Positions 47,670 to 59,414 of a stretch of DNA of 64,000 nt are shown one piece after another. Below the pieces are notes generated by a model. It did not search any database, had not been told where the DNA came from, and saw only the letters and a list, made by a program, of their open reading frames with translations. Source of the stretch: Opeltia flavorubescens (lineage: Eukaryota > Ascomycota > Lecanoromycetes > Teloschistales > Teloschistaceae); contig KE546984.1 of NCBI GenBank assembly GCA_000442125.1, forward strand, positions 558,001 through 622,000. The letters run 5' to 3'. A program made the translations under genes and the position numbers. The stretch's first letter is position 1. Every line of letters begins with the position of its first letter.

Positions 47670-49276
47670 ATGAGTCAATATCTCAGTCATCGTGTATTGC
47701 TACAGCGAATCATCCCATCATTTCATAGAAATCGCAGCAGTAATGCAAGAGCCCCCCAGGTCTCTAGACCAGGAACTCCTTGTTTGGCGACTGTTTATGT
47801 CAATATGAAATGGCGAACTAGCTGCCAGAGCTACTCAACCACCAGAACCCGAGTCTTTCCCCGGACACTAGAAGAATGTCCTCCTAAACAGCAGCCTTAC
47901 TTTCCTGCGTCCTATCAATGTTCTTGGCCTCAGTCCGAGGGTTTCTCTTATTCCTTCCCTTCTGTATTTCTTCGTGACAGCTGCTCTTGTGTTCTCTGCG
48001 TTGATCCTTCAACAACGCAGAAGAGGTTCGAGTCAGCTGACATCCCACCTGATATACATCCTGCGTCCTTAGATCTTCGTGATGATGGCAGCGTCCAAAT
48101 CAAATGGGAAAGAGATATTCCCGGGTTTGATGACCACATGAGTGTCTACGATCCATCCTTTGGTGATAGAAACAAGGATCTTCAGTCCCGGTTGGAAGCT
48201 ACGTCTAATGCCCAAGATCGGCGCATCCCGTGGGACTACAAAATCATATCACGCAAGATTGAGACCGTTGATTTCAGCTCATACATGAATTCCCCTGCTA
48301 AACTTTTTTCCTCTTTGGAACACCTAAATCAATTTGGCCTCTTGTTCTTGCATTCTGTGCCCTCTCGTCTCGACTCCGTCACCGCTATTGCGAAGAAAAT
48401 TGGGCCTCTGAAAGAAACCTTCTATGGATCGAGCTGGGATGTGAAGTCGATTCCTTCAGCTAAGAACGTCGCGTATACATCAACACATCTAGGGTTCCAC
48501 ATGGTATAACATTACGATTGCGTGTCGGCGAATATCATAACACTAAAATATGATACAAGGACCTACTTTACCTCGACGACCCACCAGGATTGCAGATTTT
48601 GCATTGCCTTCAAGCTAGCACTCAAGGGGGCGAGAGTCTTTTCAGTGATGCTCTACGAGCTGTGGCACAAATTCAAAAGTCTCGGCCAGATCTTTATACC
48701 ATCCTAGAAAGGTTTCCTGTTACTTATCATTACCGCAACAACGTGAGCTCCCCTGATGAATGGGATCAATTTGCGGTGCTAAGTTCAATACCGTAGCATG
48801 AATATTACCAACAAACTCGACCACACATTGAAGTTACCACTTCGCCGCACGATGCCTGGAACTATGAAGGAGATCCCGAAATACTACGACCAGCAGCACC
48901 GATCAAAGCAATCAACTGGAGCCCTCCCTTCCAGGCGCCATTCCTTGTCGATATAGGGGATGATACTCGTCCGCTTCCTACTCATGAGGATAGAACAACT
49001 AATCTAGACGCTTCTCAATCCACGCAACCGCCAGGCAGTGAATTCCATAGATACCTTGAGGCAATCAGATATCTGAAGCGAGAACTAGAGGCGGATGATG
49101 CTGTTTTCGAGCAAAAAATGGAGCCTGGTACCGCGGTCATTTTCGATAATCGCAGGGTCGTCCACGCTAGGAGAGCTTTCGAGAACCAAGGCGGTGAAAG
49201 GTGGTTGAGAGGGGCTTATGTTAATACCGATGCGTTTCGGAGCCGGCTAAAGGTGTTGAAGGAAGAGATGAGTTAA
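47670..49276 (+). CDS. Gamma-butyrobetaine/trimethyllysine-type Fe(II) 2-oxoglutarate dioxygenase
   Basis: Three exons (47670-48503, 48560-48742, 48797-49276) give 498 residues. The first 70 residues are Arg/Ser-rich with few acidic residues, like a mitochondrial presequence. Next is the zinc-binding N-terminal domain (FLRDSCSCVLCVDPSTTQKR), then the TauD-type barrel. The iron triad is H-M-D, formed across intron 1 (GFHM then DLLYLDDPPGLQ), with the distal His in DNRRVVHARRAF and the oxoglutarate Arg in RWLRGAYVNTD. The family makes carnitine from butyrobetaine or oxidises trimethyllysine; the yeast relative is Aim17. All catalytic residues are present. Exact substrate is undecided between the two reactions. 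Confidence 0.88.
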
Positions 49277-49464
49277 GGCGGTCCTACTAGTCACGTTGTT
49301 TTTCTACCTGGGACATGAATATTTGGGAGGAGTGCCATTAAAATATGCTACCTAATATCCGCACAACTTTTCAAGTTTTAATTTCTACCGTTCGTCCGTG
49401 TATAAACATGCCTCATCATCAAGTTCGTAGCACCGTATGGCAATATGCCTTAACCTTCATCGAT

Positions 49465-50502
49465 CTATGCAGTCGCTGTGGCCGTCTGCGTCTGCGCTTC
49501 TGGCGCGGCCATTCCTCCCTGACCTTTTGGTGCTGCTACATACGGNGCGAAGAAGTCAGGGTTGCTCTCCAACTCCTCTTTGACGATATCGAGACCTCCG
49601 ACAAACTCGCCCCCAGCATATAGTTGCGGAAACGTTGGCCTGCACAACGGTAAATATAGGTTTCAGGTGAGATCAAATAAAATGGACTTCGTTGCAACTC
49701 ACCAGTCACTGAACGTTTTCATACCCGATCTTACATCTTCATCCGCAAGCTGACCCAATAATTCTCAGCAATGCCTTTTGCAATGGTGCCTTGATCATGA
49801 TAAAGAGAAGCTTACAATGTTGAAGAACCCATACCTCACCCCTTTCTCCCTCAGAATCCCGACAATCGTCCTTGAAAACCCACACTGCGGCGCACTCGGT
49901 GTTCCTTTCATGAACAGCATCACCGGAGCCGCCTTCACCAGCTCCCGTAACCTCGTCTCCGTTTCCTCCTTCTGGCCCTGTGTTGAAGACATCTCTGGCG
50001 CTGTTGCAGGATCGTTGGCACCAGGCGCATATTTGCTCAGATTACTACCACCAGCAGCTTCTCCATTTGTTTGGGCCGGCTGCTGATCATCTCCCTCCTC
50101 CTTCGTTTTCTCCACCTCCAAAGCAGGTGGTAATCCCGCTTTCCCAGTGTTTCCCCCTTTCCCTGCATGCCGCTCTACGGCGTCTCTCACCTTACTCGCG
50201 TCGCTACCGCTGACCTTTTCTAGTATGTCTCCATTGCGCTGGATGACGAGGAATGGAACGGCAGTGACGTCGTAGGACTCAGAGATGTCAGGGAGCGCTT
50301 CTGCGTCGAGGCTTAGAAAGGAGACAGTAGGCGGATCTTGAGGCGGATAGGAGGATGCGAGAGTCTTTAGAACGAGGGACATTTGGGCGCATGGCGCGGC
50401 CCATGGTGTGTGAAAGGAGATGACGGCTGTGGCGGAGGGCGGCAGGGAGGAAATGTGGGAGGTAAAGGCGGAGGAGGATGGGATGTCTGTGACTTCAGAC
50501 AT
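49465..50502 (-). CDS. GRX4: Monothiol glutaredoxin Grx3/Grx4 type
   Basis: Three exons (50502-49816, 49749-49703, 49639-49465) give 302 residues. Residues 1-110 are a thioredoxin-like domain with [11 protein letters not shown] (the WAxPC site). A low-complexity linker follows, then the glutaredoxin domain with [18 protein letters not shown], where CGFS binds a [2Fe-2S] cluster, and [20 protein letters not shown]. Grx3/4 proteins carry Fe-S clusters for iron sensing (regulating Aft1- or HapX-type factors) and cytosolic iron delivery. The second and third exons are small and rebuild [16 protein letters not shown]. The ambiguous base at 49546 is in a GCN codon, so alanine is certain. A slightly extended Ala/Thr-rich tail is odd but harmless. 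Grx3 versus Grx4 naming is arbitrary here. Confidence 0.93.
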
Positions 50503-50861
50503 TGTCGGTGTGAATGTATGCTTGTCTTGGATTTTTTTTGTTCGATTATTTAAAGTGTAGTCATGGTGCAATTGTCTTGACACGGTGATGAATAAGTGAA
50601 ATTCCGAGAGCTTGAGGATGACGAAATATTCGGCTATTCTTCGGCAGGCAATTCCTCCGCTACGGAGCCATCGCAACTCGCGTACTCTTTACTTTGATGC
50701 ATCTTTTGTTTCTTCCTTGACCCTTTTCCACAAAGTGTGTACAGAAGCGTTGCTGTGCATATTGTTCTGCACGCATGTAAAATGCCATGACGAACATGAT
50801 TTCGGTACATGAGTACACATCGATTTCACTAAACCGTTTGAAGAGACCATAATACCTCCAT
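50503..50861. other. Intergenic region between GRX4 and MMS19
   Basis: Both genes are on the minus strand; this is the GRX4 promoter and MMS19 3' flank. Nothing else is recognised. Confidence 0.45.
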
Positions 50862-53800
50862 CTAATCCTCAGCATCATCCATATTCAGCCAGACTGCTCG
50901 ACACTCTACTGCTGCACTTCTCACCTTTCTCTTCGGGTCATCCAGTATCGGCAGGATCCCCTTGATGACGTCAGCCCTGCAGGGTAGCAGCACGCTTTCC
51001 TTGACCTTTCCCGGAAACATTTGTAGGCAACGTAACGCGTTGTATCGGACTTTCTGAGGTCATGAATCAGTATCCAAGGCATCGACGCCATATTTTCGGC
51101 CAGACTTACAGGAGTACTTGTTCTTGCATCGGATGCAGATTGTAGCAGCCGCTTAATGAGAGTCCCAATATGGGCTTCAACCGCCCCAGGGCTCTCCTGA
51201 CCAATCATGAGTAGATTCTCGATTGTAACAGCCTTCACTTCCTGATTTGGTAAATCCAAACTTTGCAACAGAAGTGGAAGCAAGGTGACAGCTTCCATCA
51301 TCATGACATCTGTTGGCACGTGCCTCAAGATACCTGACAATGCTACAAGGTAATTCGGCCTAGCAGAACTCTCGGCAGCTCTAAATTCCGCGGCTATCCT
51401 AGGAACACAATGACTGAAAATTTTTTGCTTGGCCAGTAATCGTATCACAGCTCCGTGCTCTTTCGAGAGAATCTCGTCAGGCGCTAGCAATGTCCCGAAT
51501 CCTCGAGCGTTTGCGGAGCCTTGAGACCTATCCGACAACAAGCCCAATACGTGCTCCAGGACCTCTTCGGTTCTTGAAAGTCGGAACAGAAGTGCTTTGG
51601 CTGTCCAGAAGATAACGGGTGACACATCAAACGAAGCTGCAGTATAGGCATGCAGCTGTGACGCTCTCAATGGGTCCTGCATTATCTTGAAGGCTTCGGG
51701 AACGGCTTCGGGTTGTGAAGATCGATTCACGAGAAGGGCAATCTGTCTCAGAAGGTAGCTTCGTATGATGGGCACGGGTTCCAGGATAGCAAGCCTAGTA
51801 AGCTCGTTGAGAAATTGATCGAAACCATCATTATTGCCGCCCGTAGAATATAGTGCCGAAGCCTACAATGCACGTAAGAATGGCCCGCTGTACATGGATG
51901 GACAGTACTAACCGCTGAGCGAACACTGGCCATTATCCATGTTGAGAGAATCGTAGTCATGCGCTGCTTTTCAGGCAATCCATTCGTGTATAGTATGGGA
52001 ACAAATAACGTCCTGTCCTCCACGAAAAGTGTATAGGACTCAAGTGCAACTGATCGTCGTTTCTGTTCATCAAGTGCGCCAATAATCCTTCCTGCCAGTC
52101 GGCCAAGAATCTCAAGCGTCAGCGTCTCGGTCAAAATCTGGGACCCGGAACCCATAGAAGCTAACGCCGCCCGGCGTATCAAATTAACTGCAATCGTTTC
52201 ATAATAGCTGCTTAGATTGGGGTCTGATGAGAGATCTCGTTTGCTCAATGCGTAATCAATGGTTGATAGAAGTCCTTGAGCGTAGCTGGCTGGCCCGCTG
52301 CTCTGAAGGACATTTTCCACCTTCTTCAGAATTCTCCTCACCATTGTATCTGAAATCGATCGTTCTACACCAAGCCTTGCAAGACCCTCTAACGTGGCGA
52401 TCTGGCTCGCTGATGCCTCTGCTGGTTCATCTGGCAGTTTGGCCAAAAACGCTGGAAGTGTAATGTCCGTAACAAGGCTAGGCTTCAATCTCGATAACTC
52501 AACGAGCGCTGTGATCGCTTCGTTCCGGACTTGGTCTGGCCCAGCCGAATTTTCCGTGAGGACGAGCTCATCTAGATACTGGACAACCAATCCGATTTCA
52601 CCGTTCTGTAGATAATTGCGGATTTGGCAAAGACGGAGCAATCCCTTCAAGGCTACAATTCGAAAAGAAACCTCCTCGGACGGAGTGCTCATCAGAGCTT
52701 TACCGAACAGCTCGAATAAGCGGTCTTTGAAAGGCAATAGTGGATGCTCTAACTCAAGGGTAAGTGGGGACAGGCCTGGGTCTTGATCGAGGGCTACAGC
52801 CGCGTTGTATATCTGGACAAGAACTTCTAGGAAGGCTCTCTGGTCAGCAATGCTGTCTGTATCCTGATATAGCGTCAGCAAAGGCGGTATCACGGCTTTG
52901 ACGATTAGATATAGCGAGATTGAAGAGCTCGTAGCGAGCGAGCTGAAGATCTGTCCTACGGGCTTGGCCTGCTTATGCTGGGGTTCTCGTAAGGTTTCGT
53001 TGCATTCCTTCGTTATGGGTTTCAAATATCTTGCTAAAGGTGTCGTTTGGTGAGTTGACCTAAGATCCTTCCCAAGTCGAATAGCAATAGCTTGGAGAGT
53101 CACCAGNGCATCTTCTGCAACTTCTTGTTCTTGCACATTTAGTATCTCATATTTCAAGGAATTCCATAGCGTGACGGAATAATTGGACGTCACAACCACA
53201 CTGTACGAAGAGGCACAGGCGGCAAGCGTTTGCAGGACATCCTTCTACAGAAGTTGATTAGACCGAAATCTCAAGACTTGTATAGCTACCCACTTTGACC
53301 GTTGGAGATGTAGATTCAAGCTTCTCAATAAGTTGAGGGAAAGCGAACGGCGCGAATTGCGACGATGCTGCGATGCAACCTCGAAGCCTAGATTTTAAAT
53401 CTTGTGCAGTGATTCGAAAAGGATCATCTGGCGGAGGGCGAAATGTTATGGGAAAATAGCAAAAAAACGAATCGAAAAGGGTCTATCGAGCCGTCAGCGG
53501 GATCAAAGTCACCAATCGTTGTTCACAAACCTCTGCTTGACGGGAGACATCCCATTCTGCCGCGATCACACGCAAGATCGAGAATATAATCATCAAGCTT
53601 CGTGGATCCTTTTCTCCACTGACGAGATCTGTAATTCCAATTATAGCTTCGTCTTCGAGGCTCTTGATTGCCGCTCGATGCTTAAGCATCAAGTCATTCA
53701 AGATCTCCAATATCTGCAAGCGCTGCGAATGGGGTCGCAACATGAGATCCTGAAAATGCTCTACAAGACTACAATGATATAAGCTCGGTACAGAACCATT

Positions 53801-54316
53801 TGCGAAACATGATCTCTCCAGATAGTAAGATATTTTATAGGGGATGCAAAATCTCCCCTCAACATTCCAACTGACTAAATGCTGTTGATCGATCACTTAC
53901 TCACGCTCTGAACGTCATAATGGCCATCTCCTTATTGAACCTGACCAAGCTTTGCAACTTCATCAGTCCCGAGATGGCACCTCCGTCTTCAATCCTATCG
54001 CAAAGAAAATGACAGAGGACCTGTATCTGCTGCCGAGATAGGGTCCCATCTGGCACAGCTCTGATGACATGGGAGAGATAAGTGACTGCTTTGGATCGAA
54101 CTGTGGAGTCCTCATCATTGATATATTCTCCAAGAGACTGGACGATATCTATTAATGAGCTTTTCTTAGTCTCGAGGTCTACGGATCAATTAGCAAAAAG
54201 TACTATTACGGTACATATGGTTCGTATATCTTGCTCTGTGCGGTTGCCTTTGCAATTTTCTCTGCGGCATCTTTATCATTATCCACTTTGAGCAGATAGT
54301 CTTGAATGTCGGACAT
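50862..54316 (-). CDS. MMS19: MMS19, cytosolic Fe-S assembly targeting factor
   Basis: Seven exons (54316-54215, 54170-53905, 53768-53531, 53482-53294, 53244-51913, 51862-51110, 51053-50862) give about 1,023 residues. The N-terminal Mms19 domain holds SLGEYINDEDSTVRSKAVTY and LCDRIEDGGAISGLMKLQS; then comes TDLVSGEKDPRSLMIIFSIL. HEAT repeats fill the rest, and the C-terminus has KVRYNALRCLQMFPGKVKES and DDPKRKVRSAAVECRAVW. MMS19 brings the CIA complex to nuclear Fe-S proteins such as Rad3/XPD and DNA polymerases. The acceptor at the first intron is the least sure; I chose the one that preserves frame (EPY then TKKSSLIDIVQ). The ambiguous base at 53107 lies in a GCN codon (alanine). Confidence 0.93.
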
Positions 54317-54577
54317 TATGGCCCTAATAGACTCTTATAATTCAAAAGAAATATAAAGATCGTCGGACACACATTGAAACGAATTAGGAAAGTATTAATG
54401 TTTACGTAGCTACCCTAAGCCCCACAGGGACTTGAGACGTCGACGTATCAATAAGCTATCCGCAACCATGGGCGCTAAGAAATTATCTTGCGTTGATCTA
54501 GAAATTTTGCCGTCACTGTCGCTCCTTTGATTATAAGAGCTGCAATTCTTTCCTACTTCAATTTCGATACCCTCGCC
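54317..54577. promoter_or_regulatory. Short divergent promoter between MMS19 and the RRM gene
   Basis: About 260 bases between MMS19 and the split start codon of the RRM gene. It includes the 5' leader of both genes. No site is named. Confidence 0.4.
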
Positions 54578-55811
54578 ATGTGAGTTTCCACACGTGCATA
54601 CCCCTGATTGAGCTAAGATTCTCTGAATTAGGATCGCTCTCCGCCAGACTGCCTTTCGCGTCCTCTCAAGATCGGTCGTATCTCTTCCTCTGAGAAGCCG
54701 ATCATTCCAGACTTTAACACCGATTTCAATTCGAGATAACACACCACGGACACCATTTTCCCGTATTCAGCTTCGATATGCGAGCGAAGAAGCCCAGACC
54801 CAATCCGAGCCAGCAGCAGACCGTGAAGAGGAAGGACAGCATGGCGATAACTCAATAGCAGCATCATCCGCGCCAGAAGAAACCCAATTTACCGACGAGA
54901 GCAATGCCGCTAGAATACCAGAAGCAGCATCAGAGGCTCCTATCAATGAACAACCGATCCGGTCTGAGCCAGTTCCTGCATCAAATGCTTTCGGTGCATT
55001 CGCCAGTCAAGACGCAGCATCTGGTGGTGGAAGAGATTCGGCATTTCGCAAGCCAGCAGCACCGCCAAGCGAGACCGTTTACGTCGGAAACCTGTTCTTT
55101 GACGTCCGAGAAGATGATATCCGAAGAGAATTTGAGAAGATTGGGCCCATTGAACAGGTCAAGTTGATCATGGACAACCGCGGATTGAGCAAAGGGTACG
55201 TCATGGTTCTTTCGCATCAACTTCCGCTTGACAAACAGCCTCTGTCCGAACCCATCCCACTCCTTTCTCCAAGCTTTAGCACTGCGAGCACATGATTATC
55301 CTTCCCCAAGCCAATTTATTTCTCACTAACACAACCTCTCCCCCCTTTCAGATTCGCCTATGTAACCTTCAACTCCATCGACTCCGCCCAAGCCGCCGTG
55401 TCTACACTCAATTCCCAACAATTCGAAGGCCGCCGCCTAACCGTTGCCTTCGCCAATCAACGGACCCCCCCTTCATCCCGCTCCACCGGTACCAACCGCT
55501 TCGCCAAATCCGAACCCTCTCGCACCCTCTTCATCGGTAACATGGCCTTCGACATCTCCGACCGCGAACTCAACAACATCTTCCGCGAAATTCGCAACGT
55601 CACGGATGTACGCGTCGCTATCGATCGGAGGACTGGCCAACCGAGGGGTTTTGCGCATGCAGATTTCACGGATATCGAGAGCGCGAAGGCGGCAATGGTG
55701 GAGTTGAGCGGAAAGGAGGTCCATGGGAGGGAGTTGAGGGTGGATTTCAGCCAGATGCCGTCGAGGCCAGACAGAGGGCAGGAGGGGCAGGGGGATCAGC
55801 AGGGGTATTAA
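54578..55811 (+). CDS. Two-RRM ribonucleoprotein, probably mitochondrial, with intron-split start codon
   Basis: Three exons fit: 54578-54579 (only AT), 54632-55195 and 55352-55811, for 341 residues. Splicing the 52-nt intron (GTGAGT, GAGCTAAG branch, TTAG) makes AT+G, giving MIALRQTAFRVLSRSVVSLP. This is Arg-rich without acids for over 30 residues and reaches RIQLRY/AS, a classic R-x-Y presequence cleavage motif. The unspliced ATG at 54578 meets TGA at once, and no other in-frame ATG precedes the first RRM. RRM1 has TVYVGNLFF and GFAYVTF, RRM2 RTLFIGNMAF and GFAHADF. The layout resembles fungal 24-kDa mitochondrial ribonucleoproteins. The second intron is 156 nt and pyrimidine-rich. RNA targets are unknown. 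Confidence 0.82.
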
Positions 55812-56358
55812 GGGCTGGAAGAGATGAGATTGGACATTGGTACCAGAGCGTCGCTGACCGATTCCTAAAGTCATTTGCCCATCGAAAGCAGCTGAGCACA
55901 TCGGAGAAAGCACATGGTAGATCGGAATGCTACTTGAGTGGCTTTTCGATGACTTGTTTCTACATTTGAGACCATCGACAGCCATCATGACTCACTACTC
56001 TTTATCATTGCTGGGTGTTCTGATGTCAATATTCAGGCGAGATGGTTATGAAGCTTCAATTCATGTATGTGTAGATAGATAATTCCGTGGTGTTTGGGCC
56101 AATCAGCTCTGTGCATTCGGCCCAGTCAATGGTTTTTCAGTCGCACTTTTTCAGCGCAGTTTTGGGCATCCTCCATCGAAAATATCTTCCAGTCAACCGG
56201 AAGTCATGTACCATTATATTTATTTGATAATTTGCATGTTGTAGTGGCACATTCATCTTGATGAACTTACGACGACCTATTCCATCGAGGTTTTTGACAG
56301 CGTTCTGAAGTGATTATCAGGTTTCGCTCACGACGAGCTCGGAACTGCTTGAGTATGC
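55812..56358. other. Intergenic, convergent 3' ends
   Basis: This lies between the RRM gene and the aminotransferase stop. It is AT-richer than the flanking exons, and no gene is seen. Confidence 0.45.
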
Positions 56359-58090
56359 CTATGTCTGCATCAGCATAAATCTATTCCCATGACCCATCAA
56401 TTCAAGCGGTACTGACCTCCTCACGATTCGTTCAATGCCATCGAACCCTCGTTTCAAATGCTCCATCTTGGGGCCATAGCTCAATCGGACAAAGTGGTGA
56501 CATGGGCTGTCGAAGAGATCCCTCCTTTTGGCAGGATTCAAGTCAAAGAAGATGCCAGGCACAACGATGACTTTTTCTTCCAGACACTTCTGGAAGAAGT
56601 TCAGCCCATCATTGATCTCTGCAGGGAGTCCACTCAAATCCAGCCAGATGTAGAATGTTGAGTCGGGCACATTCTTGATCTTGAAGCCGATATCCTTTAG
56701 CCGACCCAGAACATAATCGCGTTTCATCTTGAAATGAGTCTGCAGGGCTTTCATTTCGTTGAATACTTTATCAGGTTCTAGCATTGGAATGGCAGCTTCT
56801 TGGAAGGGAACATTGGTGCCACCATCGAGATAGCTACCGCAGGAGCCAATTGCTTTGATGAATTCCTTGGGACCAAGGATCCAGGCGACTCGCCAGCCTG
56901 GCAGTCGGAATCGCTTCGTGAGCCCATCGATAATGAGCACATCGTCCTCATCGACGTCTTGAATGTTATCAGCAGCGCTGACAGTCGTGCCATCACAGTT
57001 CGATGTGTAGTTGTAGCCCCCATAGAACTCATCCATGATCAGTGTGGCACGATCTCGGCAGATGTCTTGGATTTGTGCCTGCGAGAGATCAGTCAAGTAG
57101 GACAAGAGTCAGATCACTGACTTACGAGCTCTGGGTTAGCCACCACCTGGCCGGTTGGATTACGAGGATTGCTAGTAAGGATAACACTTGTGCCGCGCGC
57201 AATCTCTTCAGCGATCTTGTCTGGGTGGATATGATACCCATCCTCTTCCGATAGTGGTGAAGGAATAGCAGCAAACTGAAAGGAGATCGTCAGTAGGTAA
57301 ATCAAAGTCGATTTTTCCAGGCATCTCGATAAAGACATGAACCAATCGAGAAGGATATACAATCTGTGCTTCCGTAAGGAGATTTTCAACTCACGTTTCG
57401 GAAGAGGGATAACATCTCATTGTAGGCAGTGTAGTCGGGTATGAAGAAGCCTAGGTAGGCATTGTTCAATACCGCTGCAATCCGTATGAGGCCCGCTCGT
57501 CCTCCCGGTACCACCGCGACATTCTCCCATGTATACTGGCTATCTTTCCCTTTCCGATGGTGAACATTATAGAGATTCGCTATAGCTACCCGAAGAGGTT
57601 TGATGCCGGCAGTTGGACCGTATTCTCTCGAATTGACAGATATGTCGATTTGGGTTGGTCGCTTGAAGCTTCCCTCAATGTCGTCGTCGGCATCAGGAGC
57701 GCCCTGGCCAAGATTGGCCCATGAGGCTGGTTCATCTTGGAAACCGTACTCATTGGCCCTCTCCTGCAGCCATTCTAGTGGTCAGAACCTGATTTAGGGG
57801 CCCAGTTAGGCAACCCACAGTACACCACACAACACCTCAAAACTCGTTAGCATTCGCTAAATAGAGTAGCAAAGATCTAATTACCGGTGGAAGCTCTGGA
57901 AGGATCCAAGCCAGCATGTGGTCTGTGTCCCTCGTGAGCACCGCGAAATTGCCTGTGAATCCTGGAATTCAATTCACTAAAAAGTGTCAATGGATGACAT
58001 GCGCCACCAAGCCAATGGCCGCCTTGGCTTTGGTACGTACGATGAGCTTGGGCCCTTGTTGATGGACAACTTACGACCAGAGAAACTCAT
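56359..58090 (-). CDS. Class I/II PLP-dependent aminotransferase
   Basis: Five exons (58090-58041, 57961-57885, 57774-57395, 57275-57126, 57078-56359) give 458 residues. The early block IHRQFRGAHEGHRPHAGLDP is followed by REYGPTAGIKPLRVAIANLY and VVPGGRAGLIRIAAVL. The PLP-binding residues are in TSNPRNPTGQVV, IMDEFYGGYNY and the lysine motif DGLTKRFRLPGWRVAW. It matches an unnamed fungal group often labelled aspartate aminotransferase-like; the true amino acid substrate is not known. All active-site residues are intact. The C-terminal 20 residues after GFDGIERIVRR may include an unrecognised intron, so the exact stop is less sure than the core. Confidence 0.87.
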
Positions 58091-59414
58091 CTTGGCTGCC
58101 GGAGGGTATGGAAGGTGGTTTTCGCTTGGCTCTTGGCTACATAAAAATTACGTTGTTATGATAGCAGTTTGCATTTAGTTGATTTGGTGGGGGTTTGCAG
58201 TTTGCTGCATGCGAGGTGCGAATGGACCCCTGATTTCAAAATTTCCATGAGAACAGCACGCATAGAGGGCGCTTCTAGTTGCAGATGCGCTACAGCAGGT
58301 AGATCTCGATGCAGAAAGCACAATCCTCTCAACCAACCACGACCTTTACACTACTCGTTCCTGGTTCCTGACCATCGACAAATGGGCCTCGTGGCTCCAT
58401 TCGATGCGCGTGTCTCGTGGATGAAGGAGACTTTGGAACCTTGTTGATCCTTCAATAACGTGGCCCCTGTACGACTTTGTTTGTGGGTGGGATGCTGATT
58501 CAGAACTAATACATCACGGCCAATCCATCCGGTCGCCAATTGTTGTGATCCGGAGGGTTATCCTCCTGAGAAATTGATATGAGACATCGACGACTAGGTT
58601 CGCTATGAATATCTAAACAAACAGCTAGCCTCCTAGCCCGCCGTTTCCCACCGCCCATTCCCCAATCTCCGCTACCTCTCCTCTTCACTAATATGAGCCA
58701 GCAACCGGAGGGATCTTCTTCGCTAAAGCACACCAATGACGGGTCCTTGCACAAGACCCTAATGACCCAGCTAATGCAAGCAACAGATGTGTGCTTTGCA
58801 GCAAATAGCACCGCGTTCCGAAGACTCCCTGTTCACCTCCCGAGGAATGGGCTGAATGCCCCGTCTTATTCAGGTGATTCATCGGAAGATCTACAGAAAT
58901 TCAAGGCCATCTCAGCTAGTGAGTTGGCTCGATGGGAACCACACCTACGCCGTAATGTAGTGGTACTTTGAAATGGCCTTGAGCCGTTCTAGAACAGCCA
59001 CTTATAAGTCTCGAGGCCGAGTTCAGATGCTGCCGCTGCGTTTCGAAGGATGCATTAGTCCTCGGGCATTTCAGTGCTGGCAACAGCCTCGCGCCGGCTA
59101 CGATTTTTAAATTTGCGGGCAGAATGTTACACTCATATATCACTTTCAAACCGCCGCTCCGGTTCCGTGCTGCGACTTTCCACTTGCATACCTCAGCCGC
59201 GCCAGGTTGGGAGAGCGACAAAGATTCATAATCATCCGTGTCACTGTAAATCTCCCCGCTTTTTACTACATCTACAAAATTCAGATCAATACCCTAAATC
59301 AAACAGTCATCATAGACAGCACAGTTATTGCCGACAACTTCCATTTGCGGCTCCAGATTTATAGTGATATCAGAGTTTCACATAGTCGCACATTCATCCG
59401 ACAGCCGCAAAACA
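58091..59414. promoter_or_regulatory. Long divergent intergenic region between the aminotransferase and an unknown gene
   Basis: About 1.3 kb. A 92-codon + strand frame at 58693-58971 starts with MSQQPEGSSSLKHTNDGSLH but has no known domain, and a minus-strand frame overlaps it. I do not call either a gene. The rest looks like promoter sequence. Confidence 0.4.

Noticed and set aside
53400-53482. A suspected frameshift in MMS19 near the YFPITFRPP block
   Set aside because: Recounting the run of seven A (T on the gene strand) restores the frame exactly, so MMS19 is intact.
58693-58971. A 92-codon + strand frame as a small secreted or regulatory protein
   Set aside because: No signal peptide, no domain, weak codon pattern, and overlapping frames on the other strand. 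It cannot be separated from chance.
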